NCBI GenBank assembly: GCA_949288685.1
Contig: CASELB010000029.1
Location: 1-6,212, forward strand
Origin: an uncultured bacterium
Lineage (GTDB): Bacteria > Cyanobacteriota > Vampirovibrionia > Gastranaerophilales > Gastranaerophilaceae
Length of the DNA stretch: 6,212 nt
Direction: 5' to 3'
Shown: positions 1 through 5,851 of the stretch, in pieces
Layout: every line of letters starts with the position of its first letter
How positions within the stretch are numbered: position 1 is the first letter of the stretch
Made by a program: the position numbers and the translations under genes
Notes under the pieces: model-generated
Told to the model about the DNA's origin: nothing
What the model saw: only the letters and a program-made list of their open reading frames with translations
The model's database searches: none

Positions 1-14
1 GACTCTTTTTTATT

Positions 15-86
15 AGCGGGAGACGAGGCTCGAACTCGCGACATCCTCCTTGGCAAGGAGGCATTCTACCACTGAATTACCCCCGC
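15..86 (-). tRNA. tRNA-Gly, anticodon GCC
   Basis: Read on the minus strand this folds as a full cloverleaf of 72 nt. The acceptor stem pairs GCGGGGG with CTCCCGC (one G-U pair), the D arm contains AGTGGTAGA, the anticodon stem is CCTCC/GGAGG around the loop TTGCCAA, and the T arm is GCGAG-TTCGAGC-CTCGT. The anticodon GCC decodes glycine GGC and GGU codons. The discriminator base is U, as expected for bacterial tRNA-Gly. The CCA end is not encoded (TAATAAAA follows), so it must be added after transcription. There is no variable-arm extension or intron. No clear terminator hairpin is visible in the 14 bases left before the window edge, only an A-rich stretch on the tRNA strand. Confidence 0.96.
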
Positions 87-98
87 TCGGATATTATT

Positions 99-126
99 AT
101 CATACATGGCAAAAAAAAAATTGCAA
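99..126 (-). promoter_or_regulatory. promoter of the tRNA-Gly gene
   Basis: On the minus strand a -35 box TTGCAA (126-121) is followed by a 16-base spacer, 10 bases of which are a pure T run, and a -10 box TATGAT (104-99). The start of transcription would fall near 92, about six bases before the mature tRNA 5' end, so the leader would be very short. The region upstream of the -35 (minus strand) is A/T-rich and could act as an UP element. The assignment is by consensus match only. Confidence 0.6.
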
Positions 127-149
127 GTTTTTTGTTTTATAACTATAAT
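121..149 (+). promoter_or_regulatory. promoter of clpP, sharing its -35 box with the tRNA promoter
   Basis: The same palindromic TTGCAA (121-126) read on the plus strand is followed by a 17-base spacer and a perfect TATAAT (144-149). Transcription would start near 156, giving a 5' leader of about 17 bases with the ribosome binding site AAGGAG (161-166) inside it. A run of ten A (111-120) lies directly upstream of the -35, where an UP element would sit. No heat-shock operator such as a CIRCE or CtsR repeat is visible, so this looks like a housekeeping sigma-70 type promoter. Confidence 0.65.
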
Positions 150-172
150 ATTTTTATAAGAAGGAGATAATA

Positions 173-778
173 ATGGAAAATTACAATAAAATTCTAAGCT
201 ATATGCCAACAGTTATTGAGGCGTCTTCAAGAGGTGAACGTTCGTTTGATATTTTTTCCCGTCTCTTGCGTGAGAGAATAATTTTCCTAGGTGAAGAAAT
301 TGATGATGAAATGGCAAATTCAATTATTGCTCAACTCCTTCTGCTTGATAGTGAAAACCCTGAAAAAGATATTATGCTGTATATTAACAGCCCCGGTGGT
401 GTTATTACGGCTGGCATGGCTATATATGACACCATGAACCTCATCAAAGCTGATGTATCTACAATTTGTCTTGGCGAAGCTGCAAGCATGGGCGCATTTC
501 TTCTTTCTGCCGGTGCAAAGGGTAAAAGAATGGCACTCCCGAGTGCGCGTATAATGATTCACCAGCCTTTAGGCGGCGCTAAAGGACAGGCAACTGATAT
601 TGAAATCGAAGCCAAAGAAATACTTAGAATGAAAGAAATGCTGACAGGTATTCTATCCGAAAATTCGGGGCAGCCGCTTGAAAAAGTTAAAGAAGACTGC
701 GAGAGAGATTACTATATGTCTGCCGCTCAGGCTGTTGAATACGGTTTGATTGATAAAGTTATTTCTTCTCAGGATTAA
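173..778 (+). CDS. clpP: ATP-dependent Clp protease proteolytic subunit ClpP
   Basis: Serine peptidase of family S14. By family knowledge it forms a double heptameric ring in the cytoplasm and degrades proteins fed to it by a Clp ATPase such as ClpX, ClpA or ClpC. The 201-residue length is normal. The catalytic triad is visible: Ser105 in GEAASMGAF, His130 in MIHQPLGG and Asp179 in ERDYYMSA. Their spacing (25 and 49 residues) matches E. coli ClpP. The oxyanion-region motif INSPGG is at 71-76. The ATG at 173 has AAGGAG six bases upstream. The protein resembles cyanobacterial ClpP in GQATDIEIEAKEIL and neighbouring stretches. The common neighbours tig and clpX are absent: a tRNA gene lies upstream and a receiver-protein gene downstream, so clpP appears to be its own transcription unit. 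No terminator hairpin is seen after it, so some read-through into the next operon is possible. Confidence 0.97.
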   Translation: MENYNKILSYMPTVIEASSRGERSFDIFSRLLRERIIFLGEEIDDEMANSIIAQLLLLDSENPEKDIMLYINSPGGVITAGMAIYDTMNLIKADVSTICLGEAASMGAFLLSAGAKGKRMALPSARIMIHQPLGGAKGQATDIEIEAKEILRMKEMLTGILSENSGQPLEKVKEDCERDYYMSAAQAVEYGLIDKVISSQD

Positions 779-812
779 TTTACTTTTTGACGGGTTTATC
801 TTTCTGCGGGTC

Positions 813-841
813 TGGTCAAATGTTGCTAAATATGTTATATT
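813..841 (+). promoter_or_regulatory. extended -10 promoter of the receiver-sda operon
   Basis: In the 99-base gap after clpP, TGGTCA (813-818, four of six matches to TTGACA) is followed by 17 bases and TATATT (836-841). A TG at 833-834, one base before the -10, gives an extended -10 element, which compensates for a weak -35. Transcription would start near 848, about 30 bases before the first ATG at 878. The evidence is consensus match and position. Confidence 0.5.
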
Positions 842-877
842 GTATTTGTAAGTATAGCCGTATAACAGGATATAAGT

Positions 878-1468
878 ATGAATATTGATTTAGATTCCGA
901 GTTTTTAAACATTTTTTATGGTATTACCGATGCGGATGTTCCCCAGAATGTTAACCTTGAAACACTAAAACAACAATTGGATTCTATTGTTGATTTGGTT
1001 AATCAGTTGGATAAAAATTCAAGGAAATCGGTTCAATCTATTTTAAACCCTGAACTTGATAAAGAAACTTCTACGGCTCCGGCAATGCTTATTATTGATG
1101 ATTTAGGTGTTATTACTTATCAGTTGAAAGTTTTGCTGGAAAAATTTAAGTATGATATTGATGTATCACATGAAATTTATGATGCTGTAAATAAGTACAG
1201 AAAACGTAATTATGAGTTTGTAATTATGGATTTATTCATCCCGACAGACAGGGAAGGTTTTATGCTGCTTTCAGAGCTGCGAAAAATTGCGGATAATACA
1301 GGACGCCGCCCGACAATCGGAGTTATGACGGCATCAAACAAGAAAGAATTAGAACATATTTGTAAAAATCGCGGTGCTGATTTTTTCCTTGAGAAAAGTG
1401 CTGACTGGCAGCAAAAACTTTATTCTATAATTAATGAATTTGTAAACGGTGCAACGGAGGTTAATTAG
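878..1468 (+). CDS. response-regulator receiver protein without a recognised output domain
   Basis: This 196-residue cytoplasmic protein has a CheY-like receiver domain from about residue 69 to 190. The acidic pocket is Asp74-Asp75 (MLIIDD), the phospho-acceptor is Asp118 (VIMDLF), the switch residue is Thr151 (VMTAS) and the conserved lysine is Lys173 (FLEKS). All key residues are present, so it should be phosphorylatable. Residues 1-68 form an N-terminal segment that I do not recognise; residues 27-58 look helical and leucine/glutamine-rich (LETLKQQLDSIVDLVNQL), possibly a coiled coil for dimerisation or partner binding. There is no DNA-binding, GGDEF or other known output domain, and no histidine kinase gene in the window. 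The start ATG has ACAGGA seven bases upstream. The gene leads an apparent operon: its stop codon ends 4 bases before the sdaAB start. Domain call is firm; pathway is unknown. Confidence 0.9.
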   Translation: MNIDLDSEFLNIFYGITDADVPQNVNLETLKQQLDSIVDLVNQLDKNSRKSVQSILNPELDKETSTAPAMLIIDDLGVITYQLKVLLEKFKYDIDVSHEIYDAVNKYRKRNYEFVIMDLFIPTDREGFMLLSELRKIADNTGRRPTIGVMTASNKKELEHICKNRGADFFLEKSADWQQKLYSIINEFVNGATEVN

Positions 1469-1472
1469 CCGG

Positions 1473-2132
1473 ATGTCTGGCAGAAAAACGCTTCTTGATG
1501 TAATTTCGCCCATTATGGTCGGTCCTTCCAGTTCTCATACGGCGGGAGCTGTCAGAATAGGACTTATGGCGCGCGAAATTTTTAATGCTGAAATTAAAAA
1601 AGTACATTTCAGGCTTTATAACTCTTTTGCAACGACAGGGAAAGGACATGGTACTGATAAAGCACTTCTTGCCGGAATTCTGGGCTGGGGCGTTGATGAT
1701 ATCCGGATAAAAAATATTTTTGATAATGATTACGGTATTGAGTATGAGTATGAGTTTATAGAAGATACTAATAAACCGCCAAATGCCGTGAGAATTATTA
1801 TTAATGATAAAATGACTATAAGGGCTGAGTCAGTAGGTTCGGGAGAAATAGCCGTTACTAATATTAACGGTTTTAATGTTCGTATTACAGGACATTATAA
1901 TTCTTTGTTAATGATATATCAGGATTTGCCGGGTGTTATTTCCAAAGTTACGGATTTAATTCAGCGAAAAGGTGTAAATATTGCCTCTCTACATTGTGAC
2001 AGGGATATCAAAGGCGGTAATGCATCAATGTATATTGAACTTGATTCTGAAATTGATACGGAAATTATTAACAACGTAAAAAATATTGAATGTATTTATT
2101 TTGCAACCGGAATAAGGAAACTTAAATCATGA
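1473..2132 (+). CDS. sdaAB: L-serine dehydratase (ammonia-lyase), beta subunit
   Basis: Small subunit of the two-subunit, oxygen-sensitive iron-sulfur L-serine dehydratase, which converts L-serine to pyruvate and ammonia. The N-terminal half has the family signature GPSSSHTAGAVRIG (residues 17-30), followed by GHGTDKALLAGILG (58-71) and SVGSGEI (120-126). Residues about 144-215 form an ACT domain (LPGVISKVTDLIQRKGVNIA), a fold usually linked to small-ligand control or subunit contact. I chose the ATG at 1473, giving 219 residues, because the protein then starts just before the conserved LLDVISPIM block as in Bacillus homologues. GGAGG lies 12 bases upstream, rather far for an ideal site. An in-frame GTG at 1449 would overlap the receiver gene but has no ribosome binding site. 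The 3' end overlaps the sdaAA start as ATGA, which implies translational coupling of the two subunits. Confidence 0.94.
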   Translation: MSGRKTLLDVISPIMVGPSSSHTAGAVRIGLMAREIFNAEIKKVHFRLYNSFATTGKGHGTDKALLAGILGWGVDDIRIKNIFDNDYGIEYEYEFIEDTNKPPNAVRIIINDKMTIRAESVGSGEIAVTNINGFNVRITGHYNSLLMIYQDLPGVISKVTDLIQRKGVNIASLHCDRDIKGGNASMYIELDSEIDTEIINNVKNIECIYFATGIRKLKS

Positions 2133-3010
2133 TTATTACGGAAACATTTGAAGAGCTATTATTTGAGTGCAGCAAAAATAAATTATGTATTTATGAACAG
2201 GCGCAGGCGGAAGAAGCCTTTGTACAAGATTTTACGGTTGAACATTTGCGCAATATGGTATACGTTAATATCAGCGCTATGAAAGAATGTATAGAAAACG
2301 GCGTAAAGACGGGAGAACTTTCAAAAAGCGGTTTGTCAGGCGGTGATTGTAAGAAATTGCAAAGTTATTTCAAAAATAATCCGGCACTGTTTGGCAAATT
2401 TTTTGAAAAAATAACGATATACGCCCTTGCTTCTGCGGAAGAAAACGCAAGAATGGGTAAAATAGTAGCATGCCCAACCGCCGGTTCTTGCGGAATTGTG
2501 CCGGCAGTACTTATTACAATGTCGGAAGAAGAAAATATTTCTAAAGATAATCTTGTGAACGGACTTATTACAGCCGGTAAAATAGGGCAGGTTATATCAA
2601 ATAAAGTTCGTCTTGCCGGTGCTGCAGCAGGCTGTCAGGCTGAATGCGGAGTCGCTGCGGGCATGTCTGCCGGTTTATTGACTTATTTACGCGGCGGAAG
2701 TAATGAGAAAATTGTTAATGCGGCAATTCTTGCAATCAAAAATATTTTAGGGCTTACCTGTGATCCGGTCTGCGGATTGGTTGAGGTTCCGTGTGTTAAA
2801 AGAAATCCGTTTCTTGCCATACATGCCGTAACAGCTTCCGAAATGGCACTTGCCGGTATTGAAAGTAAAATTCCGCCGGATGAAGTTGTTGATGTTCTGG
2901 CAAGAACAGGAAGTCTTATGTCACCTGTTTTAAAAGAAACTTCTCTGGGAGGACTTGCTAAAACAAAGACAGCAATTGAATTTGAAAAACAATTGGCGGA
3001 CAGATTATGA
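2129..3010 (+). CDS. sdaAA: L-serine dehydratase (ammonia-lyase), alpha subunit
   Basis: Catalytic subunit of the iron-sulfur L-serine dehydratase; the 293-residue length is typical of the separate alpha chain. Family blocks are ACPTAGSCGIVPAVL (114-128), AGAAAGCQAECGVAAGMSAG (163-182) and GLTCDPVCGLVEVPCVKRN (208-226). The cysteines at 169, 211 and 222 fall at the 42- and 11-residue spacing of the cluster ligands known from the single-chain enzyme, so they are the likely [4Fe-4S] ligands. Additional cysteines lie close by at 115, 121, 173 and 215. There is no cysteine in the C-terminal tail, unlike single-chain enzymes where a tail cysteine caps the cluster. Translation begins at an ATG overlapping the sdaAB stop, with AGGA ten bases upstream, and the stop overlaps the start of the next gene in the same ATGA manner. 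Expected to be cytoplasmic and oxygen-sensitive, fitting an anaerobic or microaerobic host. Confidence 0.95.
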   Translation: MIITETFEELLFECSKNKLCIYEQAQAEEAFVQDFTVEHLRNMVYVNISAMKECIENGVKTGELSKSGLSGGDCKKLQSYFKNNPALFGKFFEKITIYALASAEENARMGKIVACPTAGSCGIVPAVLITMSEEENISKDNLVNGLITAGKIGQVISNKVRLAGAAAGCQAECGVAAGMSAGLLTYLRGGSNEKIVNAAILAIKNILGLTCDPVCGLVEVPCVKRNPFLAIHAVTASEMALAGIESKIPPDEVVDVLARTGSLMSPVLKETSLGGLAKTKTAIEFEKQLADRL

Positions 3011-3963
3011 AAAATCCGGCAGTTTTGGTAATACAACCGGTCTCAATTGCCGGGCGGTTAATTGTTTCAAGTATTACTGACGGTATAGAACAAAATTTTG
3101 GACGTGATGTTCAAATTGTAGTATTTGACGAACTCTTTGATAAAAATATAAATCAATATTTAATAAATGAGTATGATGTAATTATCGGGTATGACTTTTC
3201 GCCTCTAAAAATTAAGATAGATAACGGAATGAAAGCAAAGGGTATTTGTTACTTTGCAGACAATATTGAATCAAAAACCTCCGGTCAGGAGTGGGATAAA
3301 TATTTCCCTTATTTGTATAATGATGATGTCTATACGTTTTTATGGGATAAAGAAATGATGAAAATGTACAACTTTCCGCATTTCTACTACCTTCCCCAGT
3401 TTGTAAATTTTGAAATTTATAAAGATTTTTGTATGGAACCGGAGTTTGATGTAATGTTTGCAGGGCGTCTTGATACGGATTTCAGACTTGATACATTTAT
3501 CAGCTTAAGAAAATGTCTGCCGGATTTAAAATTTGCGTGGTACGCAATAGAAAGGCATTATGAGGATGCCCTTAAAAGAACAACGGATAAAGAGCTTATT
3601 GAAACAGCTTATAAAGGGTTTATTGATAATGAACCGGATATGGCTAAAGCGATTAATAATGCAAAAATACTGTTTAGTATGAACGCACAGGGAATTTCAT
3701 CACTTAATCACAGGACTATTCAGGCTGTTGCGTGCAAGCGGCTGATGATTAGTGATAGACGCGGTGAATTATCACTTTATGTCGGGAATATGCCATACTG
3801 GGAAAGTGTGGAAGAGCTTGCACGGAAAATAAGATTTTATTTAAATAATCCTGCTGAATATGACAGATGTGTTGAAGAGTGCTGGAAAATCGGGCGTAAA
3901 AATCATCACTCAAAAGAGTGTGTTAAATATATGTTTGATAAAGTTTTAGCACCCTACGCTTAA
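3007..3963 (+). CDS. CgeB-like glycosyltransferase family protein
   Basis: This 318-residue protein has two Rossmann-like halves, as in GT-B glycosyltransferases. The first half (VLVIQPVSIAGRLIVSSI at the start, YDVIIGYDF at 56-64) lacks a glycine-rich nucleotide loop. The second half contains DVMFAGRLD (148-156), then the segment ILFSMNAQGISSLNHRTIQAVAC (221-243) and a C-terminal helix block (WESVEELARKIRFYLNNPAEYDR). This order resembles the glycosyl transferases group 1 / CgeB type domain. At the usual N-x-R-x-x-E-A-x-A-C-G motif the glutamate is Gln239 and the glycine is Lys244. No signal peptide or membrane segment is seen, so it is probably cytoplasmic, acting on a nucleotide-sugar; donor and acceptor are unknown. 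The ATG overlaps the sdaAA stop (ATGA), with a weak GGCGGA upstream. Why it is coupled to a serine dehydratase is unclear. The 3' end overlaps the convergent SDR gene by 18 bases. Confidence 0.75.
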   Translation: MKNPAVLVIQPVSIAGRLIVSSITDGIEQNFGRDVQIVVFDELFDKNINQYLINEYDVIIGYDFSPLKIKIDNGMKAKGICYFADNIESKTSGQEWDKYFPYLYNDDVYTFLWDKEMMKMYNFPHFYYLPQFVNFEIYKDFCMEPEFDVMFAGRLDTDFRLDTFISLRKCLPDLKFAWYAIERHYEDALKRTTDKELIETAYKGFIDNEPDMAKAINNAKILFSMNAQGISSLNHRTIQAVACKRLMISDRRGELSLYVGNMPYWESVEELARKIRFYLNNPAEYDRCVEECWKIGRKNHHSKECVKYMFDKVLAPYA

Positions 3964-4641
3964 TCCGGCACAGAGGTTTATTGATTGTCCGGTTATACCT
4001 TTTGCCATGTCAGAAATAAGGTATTGTATCAGATTAGCAATTTCCACCGGTTCTACAAACCTTTTTTGCGGTATTGTTTCAAGAATTTCATCGCGTGAAA
4101 ATCCGCTGTCTTCAATAGAATTACTGCCGAGTTCTGTTTCAACCCAGCCCGGATTAATTGTATTTACGGTGATATTAAATTCTGCAAGTTCAAGCGCAAG
4201 CGCTTTTGTCATACCGATAAGTCCGGATTTTGCGGCAGAATATGCGCTTGCGCCCGCTTCTCCCATTACTCCGCTTATTGAACCTATATTTATAATACGT
4301 CCGAACCGGCGTTCTTTCATTCCTCCGACAGCCCTTGATATAAGGTAGAGCGGGGCAGTTAAGTCCGTATTTATTATATTTTCTATATTATCAAGTTTCA
4401 TAGAGTCGGTATTTGCCCAGATGTAAGCACCGGCATTGTTTATGAGAACATCTATTTGTTTCTCTTCAATGTAGTTTCCGAGGTTTATCAAGTCATTCCT
4501 GTTATTCAGGTTAGCGGCAAAATGGTTTTTATAAGTATTTAGAATATTTTTATCTCTGCCTGTTGCATATATTTCTCCGTTAAGAGTTTCTGCGATAACT
4601 TTCCCTATCCCTTTTGTTGCACCGGTTACAAGTATTTTCAT
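3946..4641 (-). CDS. short-chain dehydrogenase/reductase (SDR), FabG-like
   Basis: Classical SDR of 231 residues, a little shorter than most FabG proteins (about 245). The cofactor loop TGATKGIG is at residues 6-13, NNAG at 68-71, and the catalytic tetrad is Asn91, Ser121, Tyr134 and Lys138 (YSAAK). PGWVET follows at 164-169. Arg29 after the second strand (ATGRD) favours NADPH over NADH. It probably reduces a carbonyl or oxidises an alcohol in the cytoplasm. Comparison with E. coli FabG: Arg112 matches the acyl-carrier-protein contact Arg129, but Phe155 stands where Arg172 would be, so a role in fatty acid synthesis is not assured. The start ATG overlaps the stop of the radical SAM gene (ATGA), with AAAGGG seven bases upstream, so the two are one operon and likely translationally coupled. 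Family is certain, substrate unknown. Confidence 0.92.
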   Translation of the reverse strand: MKILVTGATKGIGKVIAETLNGEIYATGRDKNILNTYKNHFAANLNNRNDLINLGNYIEEKQIDVLINNAGAYIWANTDSMKLDNIENIINTDLTAPLYLISRAVGGMKERRFGRIINIGSISGVMGEAGASAYSAAKSGLIGMTKALALELAEFNITVNTINPGWVETELGSNSIEDSGFSRDEILETIPQKRFVEPVEIANLIQYLISDMAKGITGQSINLCAGLSVGC

Positions 4642-5726
4642 TTTTTAACCCTTTCTTTTGGCACAAGTTCGCAGCACATCTGGCATGCTCCGAAAACTCC
4701 GCCAGAGGCTTTTAGATTTTTCCTGAAACAGCAATAATGCGGTTTATTAAATAATTCTTTAATGCTATTTTCTTTTATATTGCCTATTTTCATTGAAAGA
4801 CACGGGTATACATCACCTTCAGGATTTATCATCATATTTGTATAGGGGTATTTACAAGGTGTATAAAGTTCGGTTACCGGTGTATCTGCAGGTGTTTTAA
4901 AAAATTCTTCAATTGTATCAAGCGGGGTGTGCGTATACTCAAATTTAGGCGCGTAACGTATCTTAACTTTTGAATGTTTACTCATTGACTCAAGTTCTTT
5001 GTAAATTTCTTTAAAGTGTTTCATATCAAAATAAGGTTCTATCGGGTAATTTTGTGTAAACTCCGGTATAAAAGAATTTACAAGGACTGCATTTTGTTTA
5101 AGGTTGTTGTTTCTTAAAAAAGATATTGAAAAGAAATCAAACTTCATATCATTACAGAGTTTATATAATTCAGGCAGAGAGTCAAGGTTGTCAGGAAGCA
5201 CTATGGTTTTAATATCAATCATCGGTGCTTTTTTGAGTTGTCTGACATTATCCAGATTTGAGATTATTTTGTCAAAAATTCCTTTTTGACCGCGGTTTTT
5301 GTCGTGTACTTCACCATATCCGTCCAATGAGACTGATAAAAGCATTAGTTTAGAGCGTTCAAATTCTTTTATAATCTCCGGTGTAATTAGTATTCCGTTT
5401 GAAACAACGTGGGTTTTGTGTAAGATTTTTTTTGAAAGATAGTTTAATATTTCAGGAAAATCTTTGCGTATAAGCGGTTCTCCGCCGACAAGCGTAACAA
5501 TAGAGTAGAATGGTATCTGGTCTATAATTTTGTACCACTCTTTTGTTGTAAGTTCGTTTTTATTACGTTCGTTTCCGATATAACAGTACGGACAGTTAAG
5601 GTTGCAGCGGTAAGTGAGTTCAAAAAAGTATCTTAAAGGAATTAGCGCTCTGCCGTACCTGTTGTTGTACGAGAGTGATGTATATACATTTCTTACCGTA
5701 TCAAAAAGATTTGAAAGATTAACCAT
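4638..5726 (-). CDS. radical SAM protein with a shortened SPASM/Twitch-like C-terminal domain
   Basis: This 362-residue protein has the radical SAM cluster motif C41-x3-C45-x2-C48 (YRCNLNCPYCY), the SAM-binding GGEP at 81-84 and the later strand LSVSLDG (130-136). It therefore cleaves S-adenosylmethionine to a 5'-deoxyadenosyl radical. The C-terminal part has a SPASM-like opening: C291, then G304-x4-C309 (EGDVYPC), the typical IGNIKENSIKELFN stretch, C332-C333, and C348-x2-C351-C352 near the end. A full SPASM would continue with further cysteines, but only ten residues remain after C352, so probably one auxiliary cluster is bound, as in Twitch domains. Such enzymes modify peptides, proteins or small molecules; the substrate is unknown. 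The ATG at 5726 has no ribosome binding site, and no other start lies before the CxxxCxxC region. Downstream it overlaps the SDR gene by four bases. Confidence 0.88.
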   Translation of the reverse strand: MVNLSNLFDTVRNVYTSLSYNNRYGRALIPLRYFFELTYRCNLNCPYCYIGNERNKNELTTKEWYKIIDQIPFYSIVTLVGGEPLIRKDFPEILNYLSKKILHKTHVVSNGILITPEIIKEFERSKLMLLSVSLDGYGEVHDKNRGQKGIFDKIISNLDNVRQLKKAPMIDIKTIVLPDNLDSLPELYKLCNDMKFDFFSISFLRNNNLKQNAVLVNSFIPEFTQNYPIEPYFDMKHFKEIYKELESMSKHSKVKIRYAPKFEYTHTPLDTIEEFFKTPADTPVTELYTPCKYPYTNMMINPEGDVYPCLSMKIGNIKENSIKELFNKPHYCCFRKNLKASGGVFGACQMCCELVPKERVKK

Positions 5727-5735
5727 TTGTTATTA

Positions 5736-5741
5736 ATTATA
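5736..5741 (-). promoter_or_regulatory. -10 box of the radical SAM-SDR operon
   Basis: On the minus strand a perfect TATAAT (5741-5736) lies ten bases before the ATG of the radical SAM gene; an overlapping TATATT (5746-5741) is the alternative. Either would put the transcript start only about 3 to 8 bases before the ATG. No good -35 is present (best is TTTTCT at 5763-5758, spacer 16). The absence of a ribosome binding site fits a leaderless or nearly leaderless mRNA. Confidence 0.4.
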
Positions 5742-5803
5742 ATATAAATAAGTGTTCAGAAAATATATTTTGTAGTCTCAGGGTATGTTGAAAGAATATT
5801 AAT

Positions 5804-5832
5804 AAAATACCTCGGTATTACCGAGGTATTTT
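5804..5832 (-). terminator. rho-independent terminator of the Asp-rich repeat protein gene
   Basis: A perfect 12-bp inverted repeat (AAAATACCTCGG at 5804-5815, CCGAGGTATTTT at 5821-5832) surrounds a 5-base loop. Its A/T-rich flanks give a T-rich tail on either strand, so it could work in both directions. On the minus strand it begins 19 bases after the stop codon at 5852, so its natural job is to end the repeat-protein transcript and to separate it from the radical SAM promoter. Confidence 0.88.
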
Positions 5833-5851
5833 GATTTTTGTTAACTGTATT

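Noticed and set aside
320..562. Minus-strand open frame of 80 codons inside clpP
   Set aside because: Shadow of clpP; no ribosome binding site and no recognisable motif, whereas clpP on the other strand is certain.
786..820. Inverted repeat TTTGAC / GTCAAA after clpP as a terminator or operator
   Set aside because: Only six base pairs with a 23-base loop and no T run; it overlaps the predicted -35 region but is too weak to call.
1449..1472. Earlier GTG start for sdaAB, overlapping the receiver gene
   Set aside because: No ribosome binding site precedes it and the added eight residues lie outside the conserved family N-terminus; the ATG at 1473 fits homologues better.
2683..3036. Minus-strand open frame of 117 codons opposite sdaAA
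   Set aside because: Antisense shadow of conserved sdaAA codons with no family motifs of its own.
3961..4003. Imperfect hairpin (TAATCCGG ... CCGGTTA) after the glycosyltransferase stop as a terminator
   Set aside because: Needs a bulge, has a long loop and lacks a proper T tail; it also lies inside the coding part of the SDR gene.
4007..4348. Plus-strand open frame of 113 codons opposite the SDR gene
   Set aside because: Antisense to the catalytic region of a clear SDR; hydrophobic and serine-rich composition is a by-product of the opposite frame.
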